Below are positions 10,446-21,439 of a stretch of DNA of 32,616 nucleotides, one piece after another. Within the stretch, counting starts at the first letter, position 1; each line of letters starts with the position of its first letter. Origin of the DNA: Welwitschia mirabilis (taxonomy: Eukaryota; Gnetophyta; Gnetopsida; Welwitschiales); assembly GCA_051453625.1 (NCBI GenBank), contig JBOZIK010000001.1, positions 23,530,166-23,562,781 of the forward strand. The letters are read 5' to 3'. A program made the translations under genes and the position numbers. Under the pieces are notes generated by a model, which was given only the letters and a program-made list of their open reading frames with translations, did no database searches and was not told the DNA's origin.

Positions 10446-12590
10446 NNNNNNNNNNNNNNNNNNNNNNNNNNNNNNNNNNNNNNNNNNNNNNNNNNNNNNN
10501 NNNNNNNNNNNNNNNNNNNNNNNNNNNNNNNNNNNNNNNNNNNNNATTATTATTTGTTATAGTAAAAATGTAAATGTCAAATGAACTAGATAAGGACCTA
10601 GTATCAATTTTTCATAGGAATATTTACAATAAACTTAACAAATATGACATAATAATTTAAATGTATAATGAAAATTTAAAAAATGTAAAATTAATTTTTG
10701 AGAATTTTGATAAACTTTAGTTTATGACATAGGAAAACAAACATGCTCTAGATGTCTAGCTTGTCTTATTCAACAACTCACATTTACNNNNNNNNNNNNN
10801 NNNNNNNNNNNNNNNNNNNNNNNNNNNNNNNNNNNAATTATTGAAACATAAGATTTAATCATTAAGTTATAATGGCTTAAGCATGATGACATAATCCAAT
10901 TCACCCCATGAGTGTTGGGGAATTTAATAGTCACTTGGTCCTCCATAGCCCTTTATGAACATAGAAAGTAAGGACAACTATACTTAAGATATATAACATA
11001 CTAGTAACTATAACCAAAGGTTATCTTTAGAGAATTCACTCAATTCAAAAGATCTTAATGATTTAGTTTCATCTAAGAATTAAAAGTACTTGTTAAAATG
11101 CACTAAAAATTTAAAGAATGAACAACTACTTTAATAGTAATATAAGAAATAGTCTCACCTAAGGATTAAAGTACCATATTAATGTGCACTTGAAATTAAA
11201 GAATGAATAGCTTATTCTAGTATTAAGTTAGAAAAGACATTACATCAAAGGAGAAAGATGAAGCTAAGATGAACTCCTCAAACTAGCCTTGGAATAAGTG
11301 TGCTTCCAAGAAAGGTTCTTAAAAATCGATAACATTCTAACACTCTAAGTATTCCCACCACATTCACCAACCAAATATTATTTATAATGAGGGATCAAAA
11401 CCCTTTTNNNNNNNNNNNNNNNNNNNNNNNNNNNNNNNNNNNNNNNNNNNNNNNNNNNNNNNNNNNNNNNNNNNNNNNNNNNNNNNNNNNNNNNNNNNNN
11501 NNNNNNNACAGTCTGATACTCTAAGTATTTCCACCACATTCACCAACCAAATATTATGTATAATGAGGGATCAAGACCCTTTTATAGATGATAGAAGCTT
11601 AGGCATCTTTGGCATGTAGTGGTTGATGGCAGTTACACAAGGTGAACAAAGGGGATTATACTTTTGGGTAGTTACATTAGGAAGATGTTACAAAATTTGT
11701 CATATAGTGTTAGGTAAGATCTTTATTTTCTTATGAGAAGTAGTCATGATGTATCCTTTAAATGATGATGTTATTTCCATCAGATGCTATGCCATGTGTC
11801 CTTCACATCATCGTACTTGTTATTACCACATGTCACCGTAATATGTCATTTGTTGCCTTCACCACATGTCATTGAAGTTGATGATTGATTTTGATCTAAC
11901 ATCCAACTAAGCCCATAAGTGGAATGTGATGTATTTCCCATAAAGATGTAAACACANNNNNNNNNNNNNNNNNNNNNNNNNNNNNNNNNNNNNNNNNNNN
12001 NNNNNNNNNNNNNNNNNNNNNNNNNNNNNNNNNNNNNNNNNNNNNNNNNNNNNNNNNNNNNNNNNNNNNNNNNNNNNNNNNNNNNNNNNNNNNNNNNNNN
12101 NNNNNNNNNNNNNNNNNNNNNNNNNNNNNNNNNNNNNNNNNNNNNNNNNNNNNNNNNNNNNNNNNNNNNNNNNNNNNNNNNNNNNNNNNNNNNNNNNNNN
12201 NNNNNNNNNNNNNNNNNNNNNNNNNNNNNNNNNNNNNNNNNNNNNNNNNNNNNNNNNNNNNNNNNNNNNNNNNNNNNNNNNNNNNNNNNNNNNNNNNNNN
12301 NNNNNNNNNNNNNNNNNNNNNNNNNNNNNNNNNNNNNNNNNNNNNNNNNNNNNNNNNNNNNNNNNNNNNNNNNNNNNNNNNNNNNNNNNNNNNNNNNNNN
12401 NNNNNNNNNNNNNNNNNNNNNNNNNNNNNNNNNNNNNNNNNNNNNNNNNNNNNNNNNNNNNNNNNNNNNNNNNNNNNNNNNNNNNNNNNNNNNNNNNNNN
12501 NNNNNNNNNNNNNNNNNNNNNNNNNNNNNNNNNNNNNNNNNNNNNNNNNNNNNNNNNNNNNNNNNNNNNNNNNNNNNNNNNNNNNNNNNN
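10446..12590. other. Assembly gaps in the 5' LTR of element B
   Basis: N runs at 10446-10545, 10788-10835, 11408-11507 and 11957-12590. Three are bordered by near-duplicates of the same LTR segment. For the 48-N gap at 10788-10835 the neighbouring copy (10259 onward) indicates only about 16 bases are missing. The 634-N run at 11957-12590 is flanked by the same LTR segment on both sides, so its size gives no evidence of hidden sequence. The 250-codon frames across it are artefacts. Confidence 0.8.
11577..11587 (-). promoter_or_regulatory. TATA box of element B 5' LTR
   Basis: The minus strand reads CTATAAAAGGG, identical to the motif in the other LTR copy. As part of the 5' LTR it would have driven the genomic transcript of the element, running leftward through the primer-binding site and gag. 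Confidence 0.55.
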
Positions 12591-13216
12591 TATGCCATGT
12601 GTCCTTCACATCATCATACTTGTTATTACCACATGTCACCGTAATATGTCATTTTATGCCTTCACCACATGTCATTGAATTTGATGGTTGATTTTGATCT
12701 AACATCCAACTAAGCCCATAAGTGGAATGTGATGTCTTTCCCATAAAGATGTGAACACATAACAATGAATTCATTCTTCCTTAAAAGACTAATGGCACCG
12801 ATGAACTGTATGGCAACAATCGCATTTTCTACTAGAAGTTCTTTATTTTTCAATATGTCTTTTAAAAGGCATAAATTGAAAATATTATAAGAAAGTTCAT
12901 AATTTCATGATTCATAATAAAAAGTGTAAAATATAATTTTATGATAAAGTTGCTATTTTAATATCTTTGCCTATGCTAAATTAATTAAATATACTTGGTT
13001 GGAATGCTAATTTTTTCATGTAAACAAGTATAAGAGAAGAATAAAGGATGCTTGGAAGAATTATATAGTGAATTTGACAAAATGGCACTAATTACTACAA
13101 TAGCTAAATTATTTATACAAAGGAGATTCTAGTTAATGTAGATCAGGATGATGAGAAATTTTCCATTGAAACCTTTTAAATAGTTATTAAGCTTTCTAGG
13201 ATGGTATACCATTAGT

Positions 13217-13410
13217 TTTTTTTCTTTTTCTTTTTTNNNNNNNNNNNNNNNNNNNNNCAAAGAGATAGCAGGTAGGTAATTTTATACCACACAAATGCCC
13301 AGTGGCACTTGGGCTTACAAAATATATTTCATTTGTATTCCTTATCACTATCAGGGTTTGAACTTTGGACCTCTAGGTCCATGTGTCTGTGACCTTACCA
13401 TTCTGGTAAG
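13217..13410 (-). mobile_element. Probable tRNA-derived SINE
   Basis: Read on the minus strand, the right end carries an A-box-like AGAATGGTAAGG followed about 30 bases later by AAGTTCAAACCC, a close match to the RNA polymerase III B box (GGTTCGAANCC). The body follows, with AGTGCCACTGGGC, and then a run that is poly-T on the plus strand (13217-13236), which is an A-rich tail in the SINE orientation. A 21-N gap (13237-13257) lies just before the tail. Size, internal promoter and A-rich tail fit a short plant SINE. I could not identify target-site duplications, and it might be a tRNA-like piece of another repeat. Confidence 0.5.
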
Positions 13411-13482
13411 TAGTCATTGATGTTATTACACTATTTGTCAATTCTTCATAATGGATATATTTCTACTTACCATTAGATTGGT

Positions 13483-13718
13483 GGTTAACCTCTTCAATGA
13501 TCTGGTTGACCCCTGAAGAATTTAGTTAACCTCCTTCAGGGATTGGTCAACCCCATGAGTTACATTTATGGATCTATCTGAAGGTGGTTGACCTTGAGTT
13601 TATAATAGTCAACCATTAGGTAATCGACCCATGTTTAGGAGATAGTCAACCACTAGTTAAATCTTTCCATTTCTTAAACAACTTACAGTCGACCCCCTGG
13701 AGAATGTCAATCAACCAC
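13483..13718. repeat. Array of GGTTGACC-like palindromes at ~21 bp spacing
   Basis: Ten copies of a short motif near GGTTGACC or its reverse complement GGTCAACC start at about 13483, 13504, 13525, 13545, 13586, 13608, 13623, 13645, 13688 and 13711. Variants include the perfect palindromes GGTTAACC and GTCGAC. Most spacings are 20-22 bp or double that. The sequence between motifs is not conserved. Several copies contain the TTGAC core bound by plant WRKY factors. No gene or LTR boundary is visible next to it. It may be the remnant of a retrotransposon LTR, because the copia element at 17950-25594 carries an analogous array near its LTR end. Confidence 0.6.
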
Positions 13719-13759
13719 CTAAAGGTTTTTTCATAGTTTACTTCAGGTCTTTCATGGTT

Positions 13760-14813
13760 TTATGTCTAACAATCTTGACTATTATCTTGTGCTTATGGTT
13801 CCTTGCTTAGCTTTAGAAATATCCTCTAGTTTCAGCTTTAAGGCATCTAATTTATCCTATAAAATCATTATTGCGTTAATCATATAGGATGAGATTTGTC
13901 TTATTATCAACTGACAATTAGAAGGTGCAAAAAAGATGAGATCCTTGAATGTTTTTCCTTTTTATGACATCATGCATTACATGAATTGAATGGAAAAAGT
14001 AGCACCTATTATCAAAATAAATCCAAATATTGAGACATTCCCTAAGAAGTCTAATGTTTAACCTCTAACCATGTGCACCATAAAAACAACTTTCTAGTAA
14101 AGAGTGCATCCTTAATATTGAGCTAATACTTACTCTTGAATACCTAAAATATGCATTCCTAAGAGATAATTAACCTAATCATATAGTTTTATTTACTAAT
14201 TTCTCCACTTCCCAAGAAGAATCCTTAGTTATTGTGCTCAAAAAATATAAGAGGGGTATAGTTTTAGCAAGTGAGTCTAATTTACCTTAATACAATTGTT
14301 AACTTAGGTGATGAAACATAAAGAGCTATTATATTTCATATTTCAATGACATAACCTCTCTCACTTGAAAAATCATTATAAATAAAAGACCTTTCTAAAT
14401 AAAAATAATAATTTAGAACTCATTTAATTAAGGAAAAAAGACATAAAGTATGATGAAATACATATAATTACACCAACATAAGTTTAAGACTTAGGTAGGT
14501 GGTTCATGGAAGAATCACCTTTGTAACCAAAATAATAATTTTTTGTTTTATTTCTTTTATGATGAAATAACAAGTTTGTAATAAAGTTTTATTATAAATT
14601 GAGTACTAATTAAACTATTATCGATTAGATTATATAAAATATTAGTTACTTTTACTTTGTTTATGTTTACTACTCTTGAAAAAATTTTAATGGCTATGAG
14701 ACAAACTTAAAAAACGCTTTTATATAAAACAAATTTTCATACTTCTGCTTTCATATAATTCTAATATTATATTAGATAATTTATACTCTAAAGTTTAACA
14801 TGGTATTATATCT
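13760..14813. other. Intergenic, no feature seen
   Basis: About 1 kb of A+T-rich sequence with stops in all frames, no repeat shared with other parts of the window that I can see, and no RNA-like structure. It is probably older transposon debris or plain intergenic DNA. Confidence 0.4.
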
Positions 14814-15045
14814 AAAGGTTAAAGTTATTAGATGTTAAAGATGGAGCTAATGAAGCATGAAACTTAGAGCTAAAGGTTGAAGTTCTTGAATGTTAAAGAT
14901 GAAGTTTATGAAGGACTAGACTTAAAGTCAAAGGTTAAAGTGCTAAAATATTAAAGATAAACCTCATAAAATAATAACTTTGCGGTCATGGTCTAAATCT
15001 TGAAAATATAAAAGATAAATTAGAGTAAAGTTTAACTTGAGTTAA
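14814..15045 (+). repeat. Four-unit 58-bp tandem repeat
   Basis: Diverged tandem units begin at 14814, 14872, 14930 and 14988, an exact 58-bp step. The first three start AAAGGTTAAAGT or AAAGGTTGAAGT and share GTTAAAGAT or ATTAAAGAT about 18 bases in. The fourth is weaker (ATGGTCTAAATCTTG, then ATAAAAGAT). The step is not a multiple of three and stops are frequent, so this is a minisatellite and not a protein repeat. Confidence 0.65.
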
Positions 15046-17640
15046 ACTTAAGATATAGTAGAAAAAAAAGAAGTTTGTTGATGACACAAAATAAGTCACA
15101 ACAGAAAATTGTAACTATTAGCAAATGAAATAAATTTTTTTAATTTTATGCATTAAAAAGTAATAATCAAATTCCAATTATGGTTGGAGTTAATATTTGA
15201 ATCAAAATCATAACGATTCCTTTAAATTAAGGAACTATAGAAGGAAAGAAAGTAAAGTCATTTTCATCTGCTATCTAGTTTCTAAAAGGCTTACAAAAGA
15301 TGAAGTAGCTAAGTCCTAGGATAATTAAGTTCATGAAGTTCATCTTTAGTAATTTGAGTTGCATTAAAGAATCAGAAGATGATTTCATTAAAGATTAATA
15401 TGTTATAATCATAGTTGATAAAACTAAAAGGACAATTAGTAACCTTAGAGATTAAAAATTAATAACATTTAAAAAGAATTATCCATCATAACATAGATAG
15501 AAGATAACAAGTTTCATGTGATAACTATAGTACTATAATCCTATCTTGTGGAGTGATGAATTAGCTAATCTAAGATAGATAGAAGATAAAAAGCTAGCAT
15601 ACTTGAGGTGTTTTACAAACATCTACTGGAAAACATAATGATGAAACTATAAACTCGATAAGTTGGCAACATAGTTGATGCAAAGTTATTCTTATCCAAT
15701 AAAGACAAAGTTTGTCAATCACTAAAAAATCTTATGTAGGAGCCAAAATGGAGTACAAGATTTTGCTTTCCATCATAGAAAAACATGAACATCCACTTAC
15801 ATCTTCCCTATCTCCAAAAACATTATTATTGATGAAATAATGTTTTATAAATGTAATGTCCAAATTTCCATAACTAATTCTAAGTGGTGTATAGTAAAAT
15901 ACCATAGTCGAGATTATAGTTCTTGATGTTTACCTAAGTTATTATGATATTATTATGACAATTATGTTAAAACCATGACTAAAGATGATGAGCAAGATCA
16001 AAACTTCAATGATTTGAAGGGAGAATAAGATTTTACTAATAAAATTTTCATATTTCATTTTGCCATAATAGCTAATTATTTTATGTAGACAAGTACTAAT
16101 GACAAACTAAAGTTATTATTAAATGGACTAAATTAGAAATTAGCTAAGTAAGAACTTTTAAGCCAATAGCAAAGAGAAAATTAATATGAATATAGCCAAA
16201 AATATAATTTATTTAGAAATAGCACTTAATGTATTAAAGCTAAGGACCTTTAGTTTGTCAAACGTGATGATTACCAAAATGTACCAAATCAAATTCTTAT
16301 TATTTACTTCACAAATTTAGATTCATTTACTTTACTTCACAAATTTATATTCCTCTGCTTTGGTTCCATAACATCTAGTAGTTCAAAGGTAATGCTTTAT
16401 TATTTAATACTTTGATCATTCAATGCATTACTGCTTTTTGTACATCTTAATCATGAAAGAACTTTGTAAAAGTTGTAGCCTTCATTTACCATTTCCTTTT
16501 TTTTAAATCAATGAATGTGTAATCCATTGATGTTTATACAAAATCATTTGTCTTTTAAGAGACCTCTCTCTTAATAATATATTGAACTTTTGAGACCTTC
16601 AAATGTTAATGAAATTTTAAGAGACATATCATGATTCATGATCATTAACAAGGAGGGTAATAAAGAAATCATAATAAAAGTAGAGCCCTTTTTTTTCAAA
16701 CTCATGGACCTTCATTCAAATCATGGTAGGAAAATTTGAACAACTAACCACATGATATTTAAATAACAGTAAGAGGAGTGAGATTTTGTTTTTCGAATGT
16801 TGATAAAAATCTTTGTCATGAATGGTCCATTATTGGACACCCCTGTGGAGTAAACTTGGAGCAAGTAGGCCTATCCCTAACCCATCCATTAGGTGAATCA
16901 TGGTTTATCCTTATAAATTATCACTATCATTTCTTAGGCAAGGATCGAAAAAAGTTTATTTAACATTGGTTTCATTGATATGTTGTAGCTATTAAACGAT
17001 CCTCAATGCATAGAGTCACATAAGGAAATATATGTATGTATATGTGTGTGTATATATATATATATAATGTAGTCATTTTTCTATTAATTACTTATAGGAA
17101 AAAAAATAAAATGGCATTAAGTAAACTCAAACTAAGACATTTTACCTAATAAACAAGGGACCTAACCAATTACACATCGTAACTTTCTTAAAAAGAATGC
17201 AGAAGATAAACATAAGTTGTTATATGCCATTGAAGGAAACCAAATAATGGCTAGAAATTATACAAATTCTAAGGAATTAAAGCATAGAATGTTTTCTTCT
17301 CACCCTTAGTTAATGCAAAATTTAATAACTAGCTACAATATTATCCAAGTGCTCTAACTAGAACATGTAGGAAACATCAAGTAATGAAAACATGACTTTA
17401 AGACAATGAACACAATAACACAATTTTCCAACTATAGATGTTAATGTTGTTTAGTGCTTGCATCAACTTTAGGATCTACATAATACTAGTATGGTATGGG
17501 AACATTGTGTTCATCAAAATCCCTAGTATGAACCAAGGTAAGAAATGGCTAGGAAAGGATTCAAGGTTACAAGGTAAGGGAAATTAGGTGTAACTTTAGG
17601 CTTTTGATCAAGACCACATAGTTTGAGTTAGTTCTTTTTA
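15046..17640. other. Intergenic, no gene recognised
   Basis: About 2.6 kb, A+T-rich, with only short frames. The best is a 61-codon plus-strand frame at 16778-16963 without resemblance to any family I know. TGTAATGTCCAAATTTCC at 15857 resembles the start of some plant Ty3 LTRs (TGTAACRTCC), but no polypurine tract or partner was found. A TG/TA microsatellite is present at about 17030-17068. Confidence 0.4.
17030..17068. repeat. TG/TA microsatellite
   Basis: ATGTATGTATATGTGTGTG followed by about nine TA units. A simple sequence repeat, likely length-variable between individuals. Confidence 0.85.
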
Positions 17641-17879
17641 GTTTACTATTACTAGATTTCAGATTCTAGTAATCTAGTTGCACCCTATCAAATTTTTATG
17701 CACACTTTTCCCCTTTTACTTTAGTAGTCCATTTCCATGGCTATGGAAAATACCAATAGAGATATTTACAATCTGAAATCTATACAAGTAATTAACCTCG
17801 TCGGTAATTTGCTTATTTTACCAAAAAATCTTCAAAGAAACCTAAAACATACTCTAATAATAATATTAAATATAGCTAA

Positions 17880-17945
17880 TTTGGCCTTATAACAAACCTC
17901 TTTAATAGTTCATAGATTTTAATCAATCCATGATATCCAACCATT
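17880..17945 (-). pseudogene. Candidate displaced integrase fragment of gypsy element E
   Basis: Immediately left of the copia 5' LTR the minus strand encodes YHGLIKIYELLKRFVIRPN and then a stop. This resembles the integrase zinc-domain block of Ty3 elements, of the form GHxGxxKTYELLKRxFYWPxM. On the right of the copia element, the gypsy element E stops just before this block. The match is short and I cannot score it, and the following integrase blocks are not recognisable to the left, so this is a tentative call based on position plus similarity. Confidence 0.4.
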
Positions 17946-18440
17946 TTCTTATATCATATTATGTGACCTAATGTGATCATCATAATATTGTACATGTTTA
18001 TTTTCATATGTGCCTAGTCTCAATTAGTTAGACAAGTTTTTTTTTTTTTTTTTAATGTTATGTCAACATAGGTTTCAAAAAGCTATGTTTTTTAGGAAAG
18101 AAAATGGATTTTTCCCACATTCTTTAAGTGAAATGAAATGCCATCCACTTAGATTACAAAAGCATGTAAATAGACATAAATTTCAAAAAAAAAAAAAAAA
18201 AAAGCTTAATACCTCTTGAAGAGATGAATAGAATTCCACCAAATTCAAGATTCATTTTTAGTGTGCTTCATGTTTGCTAAATTTGTATCTGATGCTTGAT
18301 TCAATGCTTGAAAGATTAATAAATGCCACATTTTAACTTCAATAAGCTTTAACAACAATAGGTGTTTTAGTATCTTAAGTGAATTTAGCTTGATCATGGT
18401 CCATACTTTAATTATAGGTTTATTTAATGTTTAAATACAT

Positions 18441-19986
18441 NNNNNNNNNNNNNNNNNNNNNNNNNNNNNNNNNNNNNNNNNNNNNNNNNNNNNNNNNNNN
18501 NNNNNNNNNNNNNNNNNNNNNNNNNNNNNNNNNNNNNNNNNNNNNNNNNNNNNNNNNNNNNNNNNNNNNNNNNNNNNNNNNNNNNNNNNNNNNNNNNNNN
18601 NNNNNNNNNNNNNNNNNNNNNNNNNNNNNNNNNNNNNNNNNNNNNNNNNNNNNNNNNNNNNNNNNNNNNNNNNNNNNNNNNNNNNNNNNNNNNNNNNNNN
18701 NNNNNNNNNNNNNNNNNNNNNNNNNNNNNNNNNNNNNNNNNNNNNNNNNNNNNNNNNNNNNNNNNNNNNNNNNNNNNNNNNNNNNNNNNNNNNNNNNNNN
18801 NNNNNNNNNNNNNNNNNNNNNNNNNNNNNNNNNNNNNNNNNNNNNNNNNNNNNNNNGATATTTGTTAAAGATCAGGTTATTTTGATGAAATAAGAGTTCA
18901 TATCAACCAATAAGAAAGATTCAAACTCATACTTGTGAAATTTAGTCAAATATTAATGATCTTTAAAGATTTCTTGAAGGATTTAATCATTTAAAGAGAT
19001 TGTTGTGTCATTTCATAAAAGAAAGAAAAGATTTTTGTATTTGACCAAAGATCATAAAATAATGATTTTTTTAAGGCTTTAAATTCANNNNNNNNNNNNN
19101 NNNNNNNNNNNNNNNNNNNNNNNNNNNNNNNNNNNNNNNNNNNNNNNNNNNNNNNNNNNNNNNNNNNNNNNNNNNNNNNNNNNNNNNATTTCATAAAAGA
19201 AAGAAAAGATTTTTGTATTTGACCAAAGATCATAAAAGAATGATTTTTTTAAGGCTTTAAATTCACTTTTGAAGTATTATATATGTTCTAGACATGTTAC
19301 TAGATGAGTTGGCCTTCAAATTTCACCATTAGAACTTCGTTTTAGTGTTTTTTAGATCCTATTTCAAAACTGACTTGTAGGATAAACGTCTTTCAAAAGA
19401 TAGACGTCTATGATCCATGAGATAGATGTCTTTCATCCTTAAATATGTATTTACATAACTCAATTNNNNNNNNNNNNNNNNNNNNNNNNNNNNNNNNNNN
19501 NNNNNNNNNNNNNNNNNNNNNNNNNNNNNNNNNNNNNNNNNNNNNNNNNNNNNNNNNNNNNNNNNTATTTCAAAACTGACTTATAGGCTAAACGTCTTTT
19601 AAAAGATAGACGTCTATGATCCATGAGATATATGTCTTTCATCCTTAAATATGTATTTACATAACTCAATTTTCAAGTCATTAAAAAAATAGACATCTAC
19701 CAGTTTCAAAGATGTCTTTGCAAAATAGAAATTTGATTATAAGGTATAGAACTTTTAGGATAGTCATCTAACACATCAAAGACATCTTTTGTTGACTCAT
19801 TGAACTCAAGAAAGATGTTTGACAGGTCAAAGATATCTATGCATCCAACAGATATCTTTCAACATCAAAGATATCTTTAGCTCAAANNNNNNNNNNNNNN
19901 NNNNNNNNNNNNNNNNNNNNNNNNNNNNNNNNNNNNNNNNNNNNNNNNNNNNNNNNNNNNNNNNNNNNNNNNNNNNNNNNNNNNNN
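18441..19986. other. Assembly gaps in the copia 5' LTR
   Basis: N runs at 18441-18856, 19088-19187, 19466-19565 and 19887-19986. The last three are bordered by near-identical copies of the same LTR segment (about 80, 100 and 215 bp). At the first, the 3' LTR shows that the two flanks are adjacent (TACATTGAGATTTATTAAAG around 24762), so little or nothing need be missing. Reading frames through these runs are artefacts. Confidence 0.8.
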
Positions 19987-20191
19987 TTCAAGTCATTAAA
20001 AAAATAGACATCTGCTAGTTTCAAAGATGTCTTTGCAAAATAGAAATTTGATTATAAAGTATAGAACTTTTAGAATAGTCATCTAACACGTCAAAGACAT
20101 CTTTTGTTGACTTATTAAACTCAAGAAAGATGTTTGATAGGTCAAAGATGTCTATGCATCCAATAGATATCTTTTAACATCAAAGATATCT
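19388..20191 (+). repeat. AGACRTCT motif array, 5' LTR of element D
   Basis: Repeated octamers near AGACGTCT, AGACATCT, AGATGTCT and AGATATCT. In the ungapped part they start at 20006, 20025, 20095, 20128, 20146, 20165 and 20184, mostly 18-21 bp apart. Most are palindromic or nearly so. The same array is in the 3' LTR at 25259-25544. It occupies the last few hundred bases of the LTR, just before the primer-binding site, so it would lie in the transcribed U5 and 5' leader. Confidence 0.7.
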
Positions 20192-20244
20192 TCAGTTCAA
20201 ATCAGCCTAAATCAATTAGACTCACCAAGCTTCTACTAGTAAAG

Positions 20245-20255
20245 TAGTATATAGC
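20245..20255 (+). other. Decayed primer-binding site, initiator-Met type (element D)
   Basis: TAGTATATAGC against the consensus TGGTATCAGAGC, followed by ATGG. It sits a few bases after the LTR end and about 40 bases before the first gag-frame codons, where a primer-binding site belongs. Confidence 0.55.
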
Positions 20256-20291
20256 ATGGAAGATTTATAAATCATTTTAAAATCAAGGTTT

Positions 20292-21340
20292 GTGGATATT
20301 TCTTCATTAAAAGCAAGGTTGTTTTACTTCATCTTTAAACTCATGGATAAGAAAATTCCAAAATGCTCTATTATTTTCAATGGATCACAAGATTTCCCAT
20401 ACTATCTTCATTTAATGAAATTTTTATTAAAAATTAGTAAGTATAGTAATGTTGTAGAAAATGGATTTTGTTCTCTTGCAAGTTTGGATGTGTTGAACAG
20501 AGAACAAAGGAGGAAACATGACTTAAATCAAAAGGTAGATTCACTAGCTAAAATGATAATATGCACTTCAGTATTAGAAGTAATTAGTATAAGAACTATT
20601 ATCAAAGGTACATCAAAAGAGTATTGGGACTAGCTTCAATCAAAATCCAAAGGCATAGTTGAAAATAAATAGATCAAGTAAATGAGGTACAAAAAGGAAT
20701 TTAATGATCTTTATATTTAAAGAGGTAAAGCACTTAATCATTTTCTTAATAGAATGTATAAAACTTTATAAAATTTGGATGAATATGATTGTGGACTTAG
20801 TGCCAGTCAAAAGATTGATAAGTTGATTCAGGTATTGCACAATGATCATAGATACAAACAATGCATGATCACCACTCTCCAAATCAAGGATCTTAATATC
20901 TACATTACTAATGAGTTAGTAACTCAATTGAAGACATTGGAGGATTTGAAAGTATATGACATCTTAAATAATAATGCATTTTTAGGAAGCAATCATCATG
21001 CTAGAGGAGCAAGAAATAATAGAGGTATAAGAAGAACAAATTATTAAATCCAAAGAAGGCAAGACGCATAAAATTTTTAAACCTTTAGAGGTGAAAATTA
21101 AAATTTTAGAGGACAACAAAGAGGAATAGGCCCAAACCCAAGAGGTAAAAGACAATAAAATTTTAGAAGAAGAGGAAATTTCTCTTCTAATAACTCTTCA
21201 TCATATGGACAAACTTCAAATCAAAAGCAAAGTTATATTTTTTGTGCGAATTGTAAAAAATGAGGTCATACAAAAGACAAATGTTGGTGGAAGATTGGCT
21301 TTTCATCCTTTGAATAAAATACATCTAATCATAAGAAATG
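20292..21340 (+). pseudogene. Ty1/copia gag (element D)
   Basis: Decayed Gag. A first frame to the TAG at 20631 contains FNGSQDFPYYLHLMKFLL and VVENGF, then DSLAKMIICTSVLEV and GTSKEYWD, matching plant copia Gag blocks (FxGxxYxxWxxxMxxxL, WxxVExGF, DxKAxxxIxxxxxxxxF, AKEAWDxL). A second frame, 20775-21047, reads NLDEYDCGLSASQKIDKLIQ and ITNELVTQLKTLED. At 21243-21284 a zinc knuckle keeps all ligands, C-x2-C-x4-H-x4-C (CANCKK, stop, GHTKDKC), but with a TGA at 21261-21263 inside it. At least three stops or frameshifts make the gene inactive. Capsid and nucleic-acid-binding roles are inferred from the family. Confidence 0.8.
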
Positions 21341-21439
21341 GTGCCTTAACTTCATCATAGGTGCAAAATGACAAAGGAAAAGGCATTAAAGGAGGGCCTT
21401 CAAATTTTTAGCTATGATTACTACAAAACCTCTTAATTC

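Larger units (their letters stand above)
10020..13030 (-). repeat. 5' LTR of Athila/Tat-like element B
   Basis: Direct repeat of 1325-3150 with the same order of landmarks, ending at right with GCTAAATTAATTAAA and a TTTTTTCATGTAAA stretch near 13020. Its outermost part, which should contain the matching TGACATCC start, is not found, so the end seems truncated or rearranged. The interval is inflated by gaps at 10446-10545, 10788-10835, 11408-11507 and 11957-12590. Blocks 10031-10445 and 10546 onward, 11330-11407 and 11508 onward, and 11790-11956 and 12591 onward are near-identical pairs around those gaps. After removing these, the real LTR is probably close to 1.8-2.0 kb. Confidence 0.7.
17950..20241 (+). 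repeat. 5' LTR of copia element D
   Basis: Homologous to 24300-25594 along its length: it starts at ATATCATATTATGTG, and later landmarks are ATTGTACAT, GTCAACATAGGTTT, AAAGCATGTAAATAG, GCTTGAAAGATTAATAAA, CAGGTTATTTTGATGAAAT and AAATCAATTAGACTCA near the end. It contains a 17-base poly-T and a 19-base poly-A absent or shorter in the 3' copy. It looks longer than its partner only because of N gaps (18441-18856, 19088-19187, 19466-19565, 19887-19986) and the duplicated blocks around three of them. The TATA box of the 3' copy (TTATAAAA) reads TTACAAAA here (18154-18161). Confidence 0.8.

Noticed and set aside
11846-12639. Two frames of about 250 codons on the minus strand
   Set aside because: Almost all codons are N from the 634-base gap; the real residues are LTR sequence.
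13320-13410. tRNA gene suggested by the B-box-like GTTCAAACC on the minus strand
   Set aside because: No cloverleaf can be drawn: acceptor and anticodon stems do not pair, and the sequence continues into a SINE-like body with an A-rich tail.
15857-15880. TGTAATGTCCAAATTTCC as the start of a plus-strand Ty3 LTR
   Set aside because: No polypurine tract before it, no primer-binding site after it and no second copy found in the window.
16778-16963. 61-codon plus-strand frame that could be a small gene
   Set aside because: Short, no recognisable motif, no promoter or splice context, and expected by chance in this amount of sequence.
18427-18885. 152-codon plus-strand frame
   Set aside because: Consists of the 416-N gap and a few LTR codons.
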